The translations under genes and the position numbers were made by a program. A stretch of 64,000 nt of DNA, taken from contig JAEUQU010000002.1 in the NCBI GenBank assembly GCA_016789455.1, positions 248,001 to 312,000 on the forward strand. The letters are read 5' to 3'. Under the pieces are notes generated by a model. The model searched no databases, was not told the origin of the DNA, and worked only from the letters and a program-made list of their open reading frames with translations. Source of the DNA: Candidatus Saccharibacteria bacterium. GTDB lineage: Bacteria; Patescibacteriota; Saccharimonadia; Saccharimonadales; Saccharimonadaceae. Positions 17,053 through 25,564 of this stretch are shown piece after piece; the stretch's first letter is position 1; each line of letters begins with the position of its first letter.

Positions 17053-17249
17053 GGTGCCTTTATTTAAGGATGGCCGCCCCGCCACGTCTATAAGATAACT
17101 TACAGCGGCGTCAGCCCGCGCCGCCCAATGCGCCGCCCCTGTTACTGTGAGATTGCTCATAGCCGGCCGTCGGCGGGGCGCGTAAGCTTGAGTGGAGGAG
17201 TCTGGCATGGGTGCCAGGACGGTCTGAATCTAAAGAGCGAGGAGGACAT

Positions 17250-17495
17250 ATGAATAAGATGAAAGCAGACAACCAGGCTACGGGCGGCATGCGCGGCGAT
17301 GACCAGACCATGGGCGGCCGTAGTATGCAGAGCGACGGACAGATGCAGGACATGAACGGCGGTATGCAGCAAGGCCAGTCCGGCATGCAGGACGACCGGT
17401 CACCTATGGCCAACGATCGCAGCGACGGTATGAGCGACAATGACCGGCCGCTGAGCCGCATGGATGAGGACGAGGAGGAAGACGACCAGGCCTAG
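17250..17495 (+). CDS. Small Met/Gly/Asp-rich protein
   Basis: 81 aa of low complexity: many Met, Gly, Gln and Asp residues in loose repeats (MQSDGQMQDMNGGMQQGQ) and an acidic end (DEDEEEDDQA). Start set by GGAGG at 17241-17245. No signal peptide or fold is predicted; it is probably disordered. Met-rich stretches can bind copper, but nothing else supports that here. A good terminator follows. Confidence 0.65.
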   Translation: MNKMKADNQATGGMRGDDQTMGGRSMQSDGQMQDMNGGMQQGQSGMQDDRSPMANDRSDGMSDNDRPLSRMDEDEEEDDQA

Positions 17496-17515
17496 CCCGT
17501 GCCCTTGTGAGCAAG

Positions 17516-17545
17516 CACCCCGGATTCGCACAGCGAACCGGGGTG
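17516..17545 (+). terminator. Hairpin terminator after the Met-rich gene
   Basis: CACCCCGG plus TTCGC pairs with GCGAA plus CCGGGGTG with a single bulged A; the tail is TTTCTCATC. Confidence 0.75.
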
Positions 17546-17626
17546 TTTCTCATCAAAATTTAATCAGCCTATTGTACACTGAAGGGTAGCAATAAATTCC
17601 ACAACCAAGGATAGACCAACAACGCA

Positions 17627-20203
17627 ATGGTAAAACAGACACTGATCCAGGCCGTTTCCAAGCATGGCCTGGCACGCATGTGGCAGCGCATCCACCAGTC
17701 GTCGCGACTGCCGTTCGTGATGTTGACGGGGCTGATGGTCATCGCGGTCCTGGCGGCCTTTGTGGCTACGCGCGACAGCGGGCGGGTCGATGCGGCCGAT
17801 GGTACGTACACGCTGGTAGGTGCCGGTGATATCGCCATGTCCGTCGAGGCTGCCGAAGCCACCGCCAAGGTCGTCGACAGGGTGCTGGCCGAAGATCCGC
17901 GCGCCGTTGTCTTCGCAGCCGGCGACAATGTCTATTGGACCGGCACTGATATCGAATATGCCAATATATATCATCCTACGTGGGGCCGCTTGCGGAACCG
18001 CACTATGCCCGTCCCCGGCAATCACGACTATGGCGTGGCGGATGCCGCCGGATATATGCGCTACTTCTGTCCCAACCCCTCCGACTGCGTCTTTCCGGCA
18101 AAGTCACCGCAGCGCTACTACAGCTATGATCTGGGCAACTGGCATATCGTCTCGCTGGATAGCGAACGTGACGTCAGCCAGAACTCCGCGCAACTGCGCT
18201 GGTTGCAGCAGGATCTGGCTGCCAACCAGAACAAATGCATCGCCGCCGTCTTCCACCAGCCGTATTTCAACTCCGGTACCGCGCATGGCGGCAATAAGGC
18301 TATGCGGCCGTTCTGGGATGTCCTCTACGCCGCCGGCGCCGATCTGGCGCTAGTGGGGCACGAGCACATTTACGAGCGGTTCGGCAAGCAGGATCCGGAC
18401 GGAGAGGCCGATGCCCGCGGCATGCGCCAGTTTACCATCGGTACTGGCGGGGCTTCGCTGAACACCCTCGGCGCCGAGCTGCCTAATACTGAGGCACGCC
18501 AGGGCAATACCGAGGGCGTGGTGCGTTTTAAGCTGACGCGTGACGGGTACCAGTGGGACTTCCTGGCCGTCGAGGGCAAGTCATACCTCGATAGCGGCTC
18601 AGACACTTGCAACTATCTGCAGACCGATCAGGCGCCGACCGTCTCGCTGACCTCGCCGGCTGCCAATGCCCGCGTGGCGGGTGCCAAGGTCCAGTTACGG
18701 GCTGAGGCCAATGATGACAAGGGCATCGCCGGCGTCACCTTCCAGATCGATGGCAAGCAGGTCGGTGGTGAAGTCAGCCTGCCGCCGTATACCAGTACCT
18801 GGGATAGTCGCGAGGTGGCCGACGGACAGCATTCGCTGGTGGCGATCGTCCGCGACCAGACCGGCAAGTCCACGGCCTCCATACCGCTGTCTTTGACGGT
18901 TGACAATACCGAAGACCGGCAGACCGTGGTTGACAGGCGCGTGGCCACGCCCAGGGACGATGCCGTCGAGGGCAGCGGCGGCTCAGTGGTCACCGAGGGC
19001 GGTACGCTCGGCTTAATCAATCCATCGGTGCGCATGGCGGGCCTGCGTTTCAGTAATGTCAATGTGCCGCGGGGCGCGGTCATCAAGCGGGCGTACATCC
19101 AGTTTACCGCCGATGGCATCTCGGCGGATGAGGCACGGCTGATGCTGTACGGCCAGCAGGCGGATGACGCACAGCCGTTTGCCGCCGCATACCGTAATAT
19201 GTCCATCCGTGCGCGGACGGCGGCGTCAGTGGCCTGGGCGCCGGCACCGTGGACTGCCGACGGCCAGTCGGGGGCGGCCCAGCAGACGCCGGATATCGCG
19301 CCGATCATCCAAGAGATCGTTGACCGCCCGGGCTGGCACGATGGTAATGCGCTGTCGATTCTGATTGCGGGCAACGGCGGCCGTCTGGCCAAGGCCTTTG
19401 ATGGATCGTCTACACAGTCCCCCGTGCTGCATGTGGAGTTCGATAAAGATATCGCCGTACCGGATGCACCAGCCGATCTATGGGCCGTCGGCCTGTCCTC
19501 GTCTCAGGTGCAGCTGGATTGGCCGGCGGTCAGTGACGCCGGCGGCGTGGCCGGGTACCGCATTTACCGCGGCGACCGGCTCGTGGGCACCGCAAGCGGC
19601 ACCAGTTTCATCGATGGCGATCTGTCTGCCAACAATAATTACACGTATTCCGTGGTGGCCTACGATTTTGCCGGCAATGCCTCGGACAGCTCGATCGTCG
19701 CTGCCGTCAAGACCGGCGCAGAGGCCTTGGCCCCCTCCGTCCTGACCTTTGATGCCGTCGCCGACGCTACGATCAAAGCGGCGGCACCCACCAGCAACTT
19801 CGGCTCCGAGCCGGGGCTCGCGGCCGATGGCAACCCGGCCGAGCACCAGCTGCTCAAGTTTACTATCAGTGGGCTGCAGGGCAAGGAGATCGTCAGTGCC
19901 AAACTCCGACTTTTCAATATCGATGCCTCTAACCGCGGTGGTGATATTTACCGCATGCCCAACAACAACTGGGCCGAGTACGGAGTAAACTGGCTTAACG
20001 CGCCTTTGCCGGATATCACGCCGTTCGCTTCCATCGGTACCGTGGCGGCCGGCCGCTGGCATGAGGTGAACGCCCTGCCGGTGATCAACGGGGATGGCGT
20101 CTATAGCTTCCGCATCAAGAACCCGTCGTTCGATGCGGTCGGCTATCAGAGCAAAGAGGGCAATCCGGCGCAGTCGGCACAGCTGGTCATCATAGTGCAG
20201 TAG
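17627..20203 (+). CDS. Large exported metallophosphoesterase with Ig, FN3 and CBM96/DNRLRE-like domains
   Basis: 858 aa. An N-terminal signal or anchor span lies at about 27-46. The calcineurin-like domain at about 60-320 carries the metal-binding motifs GAGDIA, AGDNVYWTG, PGNHDYG, FHQPYF and GHEHIYER, as in purple acid phosphatases. Then come an Ig-like domain (PTVSLTSPAANARV to VDNT), a beta-sandwich of about 170 residues, an FN3 domain (ADLWAVGLSSSQVQLDWPAV), and a final DNRLRE/CBM96-type domain (ATIKAAAPTSNFGSEPGL, SAKLRLF). It should release phosphate from extracellular esters while attached to a surface or glycan. No LPXTG motif or C-terminal anchor is seen. Confidence 0.85.
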   Translation: MVKQTLIQAVSKHGLARMWQRIHQSSRLPFVMLTGLMVIAVLAAFVATRDSGRVDAADGTYTLVGAGDIAMSVEAAEATAKVVDRVLAEDPRAVVFAAGDNVYWTGTDIEYANIYHPTWGRLRNRTMPVPGNHDYGVADAAGYMRYFCPNPSDCVFPAKSPQRYYSYDLGNWHIVSLDSERDVSQNSAQLRWLQQDLAANQNKCIAAVFHQPYFNSGTAHGGNKAMRPFWDVLYAAGADLALVGHEHIYERFGKQDPDGEADARGMRQFTIGTGGASLNTLGAELPNTEARQGNTEGVVRFKLTRDGYQWDFLAVEGKSYLDSGSDTCNYLQTDQAPTVSLTSPAANARVAGAKVQLRAEANDDKGIAGVTFQIDGKQVGGEVSLPPYTSTWDSREVADGQHSLVAIVRDQTGKSTASIPLSLTVDNTEDRQTVVDRRVATPRDDAVEGSGGSVVTEGGTLGLINPSVRMAGLRFSNVNVPRGAVIKRAYIQFTADGISADEARLMLYGQQADDAQPFAAAYRNMSIRARTAASVAWAPAPWTADGQSGAAQQTPDIAPIIQEIVDRPGWHDGNALSILIAGNGGRLAKAFDGSSTQSPVLHVEFDKDIAVPDAPADLWAVGLSSSQVQLDWPAVSDAGGVAGYRIYRGDRLVGTASGTSFIDGDLSANNNYTYSVVAYDFAGNASDSSIVAAVKTGAEALAPSVLTFDAVADATIKAAAPTSNFGSEPGLAADGNPAEHQLLKFTISGLQGKEIVSAKLRLFNIDASNRGGDIYRMPNNNWAEYGVNWLNAPLPDITPFASIGTVAAGRWHEVNALPVINGDGVYSFRIKNPSFDAVGYQSKEGNPAQSAQLVIIVQ

Positions 20204-20261
20204 GCCGGCGGGCGCGGCGGTTTACCGCCGGCGTGCCCGTACTGTATAATGTGCTCAACAT

Positions 20262-20335
20262 GGCGCTGTGGCGGAGTGGTTACGCAGCGGTCTGCAAAAC
20301 CGCGTACACGGGTTCGAATCCCGTCGGTGCCTCCA
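20262..20335 (+). tRNA. tRNA-Cys (GCA)
   Basis: Cloverleaf with 7-bp acceptor GGCGCTG/CGGTGCC (two G-U pairs), anticodon loop CTGCAAA giving GCA, T-loop TTCGAAT, discriminator U and encoded CCA. TATAAT at 20245-20250 is its -10 box. Confidence 0.96.
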
Positions 20336-20350
20336 TGTGTTATCAAAACT

Positions 20351-20379
20351 AAAAAGTCCGCGTTGCAACGCGGCTTTTT
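20351..20379 (+). terminator. Terminator of tRNA-Cys
   Basis: AAAAAG-CCGCG pairs with CGCGG-CTTTTT around a TTGCAA loop, with one bulged T. Confidence 0.8.
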
Positions 20380-20406
20380 AAATACTAGTTGTAATAACTT
20401 GGGGAG

Positions 20407-20435
20407 ACCCCGCGGCCGGGTGAGGGCCGCGGGGT
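20407..20435 (-). terminator. GC-rich terminator of the 20456 lipoprotein unit
   Basis: ACCCCGCGGCC at 20407-20417 pairs exactly with GGCCGCGGGGT at 20425-20435. Confidence 0.75.
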
Positions 20436-20455
20436 TCCTTTCGGACGGGTGAGGG

Positions 20456-21277
20456 TCAGCGCCGGCAGCGGTTGCGCCGGGGGTCCTCATTGGACTTGCA
20501 GCGGCGCTGGGTGGTCGTGGCCGCCGCAGGCCGCCTGGGCTGACCCTGCTCGGCGGTGGTGCGCCGGGCCGGTGGCGTCGTGGTCGTGACGGCCTTGGGC
20601 GCCCTCTTGATGACCAGTGGTGCCACCACCGTCTTGGGCTGGCTGGGTTCCGCCTGGTCCTCCAGGAACTGCGGGGTGTGCCGTTCCATGAAGGCCGCGA
20701 AGGTGGTTGCCTCCGGGTAAACGATGCCGGTCACGCCGGGCATCATCGCCGGACGCAGGCCGCGGCTCGCGTTGGTGTACGCCAGGTCCACCAGGCGGGC
20801 CATGTACGGGTCCTGCAGCTCCACCGGCAGGCGCGCGATGGTCTCGTTGAGCTGCAGATCGCGCCACTTGGCGGTGGTGAAGAGGTGCTCGAGCGCCAGC
20901 GAGTCGATTTCTGACCGCTCCTCGCTCTCGTAGACGTGCTCCTCGCCGCAGAGCAGCGTGATCTCGTCACCCTCGCTGAAGCGGTTGTCCGCCTCGACGG
21001 GGCTGATGACGTACACGAAGTACTTGGTGTCGTCCTGGCCCTCGGGGATGAAGACCGGAGCGGTGCCGATCATGGCGGTGAGCGCCTCGGCGTCGCCCCT
21101 GCCGGGAGCGCCGGCCACCTCGTAGTCGAGGGACTGTTCACTGCACTGCCTGTCCAGTTCGTTCCTGTCGACGACAGGGGCCCCGGGCGCGGCAGCGCCA
21201 CCGCAGGCAGTCAGGACCATCGTGACGGTCAGTACGGCCGCAACCACGATGGCCCGCCATACACGCAGGAATATCAT
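20456..21277 (-). CDS. Lipoprotein, high-GC single-gene unit
   Basis: 273 aa. The signal sequence ends in the lipobox LTACGG, so it should be lipid-anchored. The middle (about 30-200) is soluble alpha/beta with a Cys pair, and the C-terminal 70 residues are Thr, Pro, Arg and Ala-rich and probably disordered. No family recognised. Codon use is strongly G/C-ending. Promoter TTGACT-17-TATAAT, a 60-nt leader with AAGGAG, and a GC-rich terminator give it the same layout as the other high-GC units. Confidence 0.75.
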   Translation of the reverse strand: MIFLRVWRAIVVAAVLTVTMVLTACGGAAAPGAPVVDRNELDRQCSEQSLDYEVAGAPGRGDAEALTAMIGTAPVFIPEGQDDTKYFVYVISPVEADNRFSEGDEITLLCGEEHVYESEERSEIDSLALEHLFTTAKWRDLQLNETIARLPVELQDPYMARLVDLAYTNASRGLRPAMMPGVTGIVYPEATTFAAFMERHTPQFLEDQAEPSQPKTVVAPLVIKRAPKAVTTTTPPARRTTAEQGQPRRPAAATTTQRRCKSNEDPRRNRCRR

Positions 21278-21339
21278 CTGTCTCCTTGTTCTTGTCCGAA
21301 AGGTGTCAGACCCGCTTCTGAAGCCGGGTCCATCATTCC

Positions 21340-21368
21340 ATTATAACACAAATAGTTAAAATAGTCAA
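21340..21368 (-). promoter_or_regulatory. Sigma70 promoter of the 20456 lipoprotein
   Basis: On the minus strand TTGACT (21368-21363), a 17-nt spacer and TATAAT (21345-21340). A hairpin-capable leader follows (GACCCGGCTTC with GAAGCGGGTC). Confidence 0.85.
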
Positions 21369-21463
21369 TTAATACAGAGGTAGGCGTGTAATGCCATACT
21401 TTGTTATTGTTCCGTTTCGTTCTACAATATGTGAGTGCCGGGGCAGTGCCCTTCACTACTCGT

Positions 21464-21550
21464 GGGCGAGTGGCGGAACTGGTATACGCGGCGGACTTAA
21501 AATCCGCTGGCCGAAAGGTCTTGAGGGTTCGAGTCCCTCCTCGCCCACCA
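21464..21550 (+). tRNA. tRNA-Leu (TAA)
   Basis: Long-variable-arm tRNA: acceptor GGGCGAG/CTCGCCC, anticodon stem GCGGA/TCCGC with loop CTTAAAA giving TAA, T-loop TTCGAGT, encoded CCA. TACAAT at 21423-21428 is a plausible -10 box. The 378-nt stretch 21278-21655 holds the lipoprotein promoter, this tRNA, a terminator and a palindrome, but no protein gene. Confidence 0.96.
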
Positions 21551-21586
21551 AAATAAAATATCTCCCGCAGGGGGATGTTTTATTTT
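21551..21586. terminator. Terminator of tRNA-Leu, possibly bidirectional
   Basis: AAATAAAATATC plus CCC pairs with GGG plus GAT and TTTTATTT; A- and T-rich flanks suit termination on both strands. Confidence 0.75.
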
Positions 21587-21622
21587 GGAGACTGGGAGGG
21601 GAGGGACTCGAACCCGATAGGG

Positions 21623-21645
21623 CAGAACGTCCAGTGGACGTTCTG
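21623..21645. repeat. Perfect 23-nt palindrome downstream of tRNA-Leu
   Basis: CAGAACGTCCA and TGGACGTTCTG are exact inverted copies around a single G. Just upstream, 21604-21615 read on the minus strand as GGGTTCGAGTCC, like a tRNA T-arm. It lies 11 nt beyond the stop of the convergent membrane protein gene. Confidence 0.7.
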
Positions 21646-21655
21646 TGAGCAATCA

Positions 21656-22318
21656 TCAATGCGCATCATAACTCTCCATCTCAATCTCCCGCCTCCCCCC
21701 GAACACCCGCGGCCGCAACAGAGTAAGCCGGATGAAGATGACGTGCAGATGAATGCTCAGTGCACAGACCAGCAGGCCGAGCAGGCCATAGAGCCAGCCT
21801 TCAGTATCGAGGCTGTCGTTGTAGACGCCGCGGGTGGCGATCAGGCTGAAGGGGATGATAATGCTCATCCAGGTAATCCAGTAGCCAATCCAGCCACCGA
21901 GGGCCAGGCTGCGGATGAGCCAGCGGGTGCCCAGCTCGACTTCGACGAGCTTGCGGCTCTGGCCACTAGCATAATGTATCTCTTCCCAGGTCTCATGGAC
22001 GCTGTCGACGCTGCGGGTGACGCTTTCCAGCGAAAGGTAGACCAGGGCACCGCAGATGATAGCCACCAGCAGCACGATGATGTTGTAGCTGAAGGGCTTG
22101 TCAAAAAGTTCAAGCATCAGGGGTATTAGATCGCCATGGGACTGCTGTAGGCCCGTCACCAACCCGTGGGTGCCAAACAGATATTCGCTGGCAAAATTTG
22201 ACCGGAAGGCGTAGAGCCAGTTGCCGATGCCAAGGATAAGACCTGATATAAGGAGTGCCCACACCGCGCTGAACAAAGACGGCTTTAGGAGCAGTTTGAA
22301 TAGACGAAACTGTTGCAT
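21656..22318 (-). CDS. Integral membrane protein, unknown
   Basis: 220 aa from the ATG at 22318, with four spans (about 14-35, 65-92, 128-155 and 165-195) and a charged cytoplasmic segment between spans 2 and 3 (ESVTRSVDSVHETWEEIHYASGQ in outline, positions 93-115). No family recognised. TATAGT at 22325-22330 on the minus strand ends 6 nt before this ATG, giving a predicted leaderless message and deciding the start over the longer frame at 22351. Confidence 0.68.
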   Translation of the reverse strand: MQQFRLFKLLLKPSLFSAVWALLISGLILGIGNWLYAFRSNFASEYLFGTHGLVTGLQQSHGDLIPLMLELFDKPFSYNIIVLLVAIICGALVYLSLESVTRSVDSVHETWEEIHYASGQSRKLVEVELGTRWLIRSLALGGWIGYWITWMSIIIPFSLIATRGVYNDSLDTEGWLYGLLGLLVCALSIHLHVIFIRLTLLRPRVFGGRREIEMESYDAH

Positions 22319-22502
22319 ATGGTTACTATAATAAGGTAATTCAGGACGCACGCCAATAAGAAGCTAAAGCTTATAAGGCAGCGCCAGCGTGAGGGGCGGG
22401 GTAAACATAAGCGAGGGGCTAAAAATGATTGACTTTTGAGGGCCGGTACAGCATATTTAGGTGTAATAGAAACATAAGCGTTACTATGTGTGAGAAAATT
22501 CA

Positions 22503-24377
22503 ATGAAATCACAAGCGACAGCACGAATATCAAACATAAAAAAGTCCGGACTGCTCGCGGCGGCATTTATGCTGGCCAGCGCGCTGGTAGCGAGCTTCCC
22601 GACCAAGCAGGCGAACGCCGCAGCTTGTCCTGCACCTTCGGAAACGCTGGGATCGGCAACGACCACAGTCGACATTCCTTCGGAAGGTGAATACACGGTC
22701 TGGAGCCGCATCAAGGCGCCGGATACCACCAACGACTCCTACAACCTGGAAGTCAATGGTGAATGTTACACCGTCGGTGACGGCGGCGTAGCAGCTAACA
22801 GCTGGGAATGGGTCGAATACAAGGACGGTGCGGACGCCAACAAGATCCGCCTGCAGCTGCCTGCCGGCTCTGTAAACCTGAAGTTCATCGGCAAGGAAAG
22901 CGGCGTCGCCCTCGACAAGGTCATGTTTGTGCAGGATGACACCTGTGTACCGAGCAACCTGGGCGAGAACTGTGCCAGCACCTCCGACAACGCAGGCCCG
23001 GCCATCAACCTGACCAGCCCGACGGCTAACGCGACAGTGACCGGCACGGTCAATATCGCAGCGACCGCAGGTGACAACCCTGGCGGCTCGAGCATCGCGA
23101 AGGTTGAGTTCTACGTCGATGACGAGATGATCTCGTCCGACACCGAAGAGCCATACAGTGCCAGCTGGGACAGCACCACGGTTGCCAACGGCAGTGTCGT
23201 TATCTCGGCAAAAGCCTATGACGCAGCCGGCAATACCGCTGATTCCTCCTACCAGGTCACCGTTCAGAACGACGGCAATGACACGGGTGGCGGCGATGAC
23301 GACGACGGCGGCAACGACCCAGGTACCGACCCAGGCGACGACGATGGTGGTAACGACCCCGGCAACGACAACGGCGGCAATGACCCCGGTGACGATGACG
23401 GCGGCAACGATCCAGGCAACGACAATGGTGGTAACGACCCCGGCGATGATGACGGTGGTAACGACCCAGGCGATGACGACGGCGGCAACGACCCCGGCGA
23501 CATCCAGAACCCGACCACTCCTGGTAACGTCACTGCAGCTGCCGCTGGCAGCAACAAGGTCAACCTGAGCTGGGGCGCCAGCAACGACAACGTCGGCGTG
23601 ACTGGCTACAAGGTAGTCCGCGACGGTATCGAAGTTGCCTCAGTCGGCTCGAACACCAGCTACGCTGACAACACTGTCCAGCCAAGCACCACTTACAGCT
23701 ACCAAGTCATGGCTGTCGATGGCGCAGGTAACGCTTCTCCGCTCTCGACTGCAGTCTCAGTCACTACTCCGGCTCCGGCCGCTCCAGACACGCAGGCTCC
23801 TTCCACTCCGGCAGACCTCAAGGGCACTGCAGCCAGCTCCAAGCAGATCAACCTCAGCTGGCGCGCCAGCACTGACAACACCGGTGTCAACGGCTACGAA
23901 GTCTACCGCGTGACCGGTAACAAGACCGGCGCCGGCGAGAAAGTCGCTACCGTCAACACCACCAGCTTCGGCGACAGCGGCCTGAACCCATCGACCGCCT
24001 ACACCTACTACGTCGTCGCCAAGGACACGGCTGGTAACCGCAGCCCAGAATCCAGCCGCGTCACCGTGACCACTCTGGCAGTCAACGCCGTCACCGGCCT
24101 GCCATCAACCGGCCCTGGTGACGACTCACTCGGCCTGACCGGCCCTGGCGGCATAAAGGGTAGCATCAATCTGAAAGTAACCGGTGGCCGCGTGGTCGTC
24201 TGGATCAACGGTACCAAGCGTATCTTCAGCCTCGACAGCCAGGGTAACTACAATGTTGCCGGCCTGCCCCGCGGTGTCTACTCCGTCAAGTACACCCTTC
24301 GTAACTACCGTGTCAGCTTCCTGTGGCTCAAGGTGGATGACGGCGTGAAGTCACAGAACGTCAGCCTTAAGCAGTAA
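22503..24377 (+). CDS. Secreted multi-domain protein with Asp-rich repeats and two FN3 domains
   Basis: 624 aa. Signal peptide ending near ANAA (about residue 39). A CBM-like beta-sandwich (40-160; YTVWSRIKAPDTT, VALDKVMF) is followed by an Ig-like domain (160-255). Then comes a run of about six GGNDPGDDD or GGNDPGNDN repeats (255-335) resembling a flexible, calcium-binding linker. Two FN3 domains follow (about 340-420 and 430-515), then LPSTGPG and a final 85-residue carboxypeptidase-regulatory-like domain (GNYNVAGLPRGVYSVKYTLRNY). LPSTG is internal with no following span, so a sortase anchor is unlikely. Probable adhesin or surface-layer component. Confidence 0.78.
   Translation: MKSQATARISNIKKSGLLAAAFMLASALVASFPTKQANAAACPAPSETLGSATTTVDIPSEGEYTVWSRIKAPDTTNDSYNLEVNGECYTVGDGGVAANSWEWVEYKDGADANKIRLQLPAGSVNLKFIGKESGVALDKVMFVQDDTCVPSNLGENCASTSDNAGPAINLTSPTANATVTGTVNIAATAGDNPGGSSIAKVEFYVDDEMISSDTEEPYSASWDSTTVANGSVVISAKAYDAAGNTADSSYQVTVQNDGNDTGGGDDDDGGNDPGTDPGDDDGGNDPGNDNGGNDPGDDDGGNDPGNDNGGNDPGDDDGGNDPGDDDGGNDPGDIQNPTTPGNVTAAAAGSNKVNLSWGASNDNVGVTGYKVVRDGIEVASVGSNTSYADNTVQPSTTYSYQVMAVDGAGNASPLSTAVSVTTPAPAAPDTQAPSTPADLKGTAASSKQINLSWRASTDNTGVNGYEVYRVTGNKTGAGEKVATVNTTSFGDSGLNPSTAYTYYVVAKDTAGNRSPESSRVTVTTLAVNAVTGLPSTGPGDDSLGLTGPGGIKGSINLKVTGGRVVVWINGTKRIFSLDSQGNYNVAGLPRGVYSVKYTLRNYRVSFLWLKVDDGVKSQNVSLKQ
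23258..23505 (+). repeat. Tandem 27-nt coding repeats (GGNDPGDDD)
   Basis: Six to seven imperfect copies of a 9-codon unit with synonymous variation between copies, in frame in the FN3 surface protein. The variation suggests an old array under protein-level selection. Confidence 0.8.
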
Positions 24378-24419
24378 CAGCGAAAAGCAACGGATTAATA
24401 GGGAAAAAGGAAGACATAC

Positions 24420-24842
24420 ATGGAAGTTGAACAACCAGTAAACCCACAGGCAAAGAAAGCGACTCCCAAGTGGCTTCTGCCGGTCGCCATCCTGGTGGCG
24501 GTGGTGATAGCGGTCATCGCTATCGTCGCCATCGTCCGCCAGGCGCAGAACAACGTGGCCAACGAAGCCATCCCTGCCTCGGTCGTCGTGACTGGCAGCG
24601 GCTTCACCCCGGCGGTCGTCAAGGTGAAGGCTGGGGACAGCGTCACCTGGGTCAATAAAGACTCGACGCCGCACCAGATTGTCAGCCTCGAGCCGAACAA
24701 CACCTCCGTCGCAGCTTTTGACAGCCGCGAGACACTGGGTCAAGGCGACTCCTACACCTACACCTTCGAAAAAGCCGGCACCTTCACCTACGGTGACAAG
24801 GTAGAGCCGACACTGTACAAGGGCACGGTCATCGTCGAGTAA
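24420..24842 (+). CDS. Membrane-anchored cupredoxin-like protein with a degraded copper site
   Basis: 140 aa. One span at about 20-43, then a plastocyanin-type beta-barrel: VVVTGSGFTPAVVKVKAGDSVTWVNKDSTPHQI, with the first His ligand. In copper cupredoxins the end reads like Y-x-C-x-x-H-x-x-M; here it is FTYGDKVEPTLYKGTVIVE, so Cys, second His and Met are absent. It probably does not bind type-1 copper and may be structural. Ribosome site AAAGGAAG; it starts 42 nt after the FN3 protein, so the two may be co-expressed. Confidence 0.82.
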   Translation: MEVEQPVNPQAKKATPKWLLPVAILVAVVIAVIAIVAIVRQAQNNVANEAIPASVVVTGSGFTPAVVKVKAGDSVTWVNKDSTPHQIVSLEPNNTSVAAFDSRETLGQGDSYTYTFEKAGTFTYGDKVEPTLYKGTVIVE

Positions 24843-24855
24843 TCGGCACGGATCT

Positions 24856-24886
24856 AAAAAGAGCGCTGTAGCCGGCGCTCTTTTTT
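24856..24886 (+). terminator. Rho-independent terminator
   Basis: AAAAAGAGCGC at 24856-24866 pairs with GCGCTCTTTTTT at 24875-24886. Confidence 0.92.
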
Positions 24887-24974
24887 GTGCAATGGAGAGG
24901 CGCCGCATTACGCCCTCAGCAAACTTTCATCTGATGGTATAATAATGAGTATAAACAGATAGGAGATCTGAAAA

Positions 24975-25532
24975 ATGGAAGTCGCACTTATTATTGTCGG
25001 AATTCTGGTCATTATCGGTATCGTACTGTGGGTCATCTATAACAGCCTGGTCACCGCCAAAATCAGGACTGACGAGGCTTGGAGTGATATTACCGTCCAG
25101 CTGAAGCGCCGGGCAGACCTTATTCCGAACCTGGTTGAATCAGTCAGGGGCTACGCCGCGCATGAGAAGTCGGTCTTTGAGAATGTCACCGAGGCCCGTA
25201 GCGCCATGCTGAGCAGCAACGGTGTTGCGGAAACGGCTAAGGCCGAAGGCGCGCTCGAAGGCGCCCTGAAGAGCCTGTTTGCCGTCGCAGAGGCATACCC
25301 TGACCTTAAGGCCAACCAAAACTTTTTGCAGCTCCAGGATGAGCTGGTCGACACCGAGGACAAGATCCAGGCCGCACGCCGCTTCTATAACGGTGCCGCC
25401 CGTGATCTGAACATCAAGATCAAGGTGTTCCCGAACAACGTCTTTGCGGGCATGCTTGGCTTTAAGGAGCGCGAGTTCTTTGAAGTGGAAGACATGGCTT
25501 CGATTGAGAAGCCGGTCGCAGTCAAATTCTAA
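24975..25532 (+). CDS. lemA: LemA family protein
   Basis: 185 aa: N-terminal membrane span, then the long antiparallel coiled helices of LemA with RRADLIPNLVESVRGYAAHE and RRFYNGAARDLNIKIKVFPNN. Family role unclear; often next to HtpX or TPM-domain genes and linked to envelope stress. AGGAGA precedes the ATG. HtpX follows 32 nt later, so these form a conserved two-gene unit. Confidence 0.95.
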   Translation: MEVALIIVGILVIIGIVLWVIYNSLVTAKIRTDEAWSDITVQLKRRADLIPNLVESVRGYAAHEKSVFENVTEARSAMLSSNGVAETAKAEGALEGALKSLFAVAEAYPDLKANQNFLQLQDELVDTEDKIQAARRFYNGAARDLNIKIKVFPNNVFAGMLGFKEREFFEVEDMASIEKPVAVKF

Positions 25533-25564
25533 CCAGTAGATAATCCCGAGGGAGAGGACAGACA

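Noticed and set aside
21456..21659. 67-aa frame ending in PPRIPVPPLAHE over tRNA-Leu
   Set aside because: It is the antisense translation of the tRNA-Leu gene, a known false positive of gene callers.
23258..23505. CRISPR-like tandem repeats
   Set aside because: The repeats are contiguous, in frame and without spacers; they encode GGNDPGDDD.
24094..24120. LPSTGPG as a sortase signal
   Set aside because: It is followed by a folded domain of about 85 residues and not by a membrane span and basic tail.
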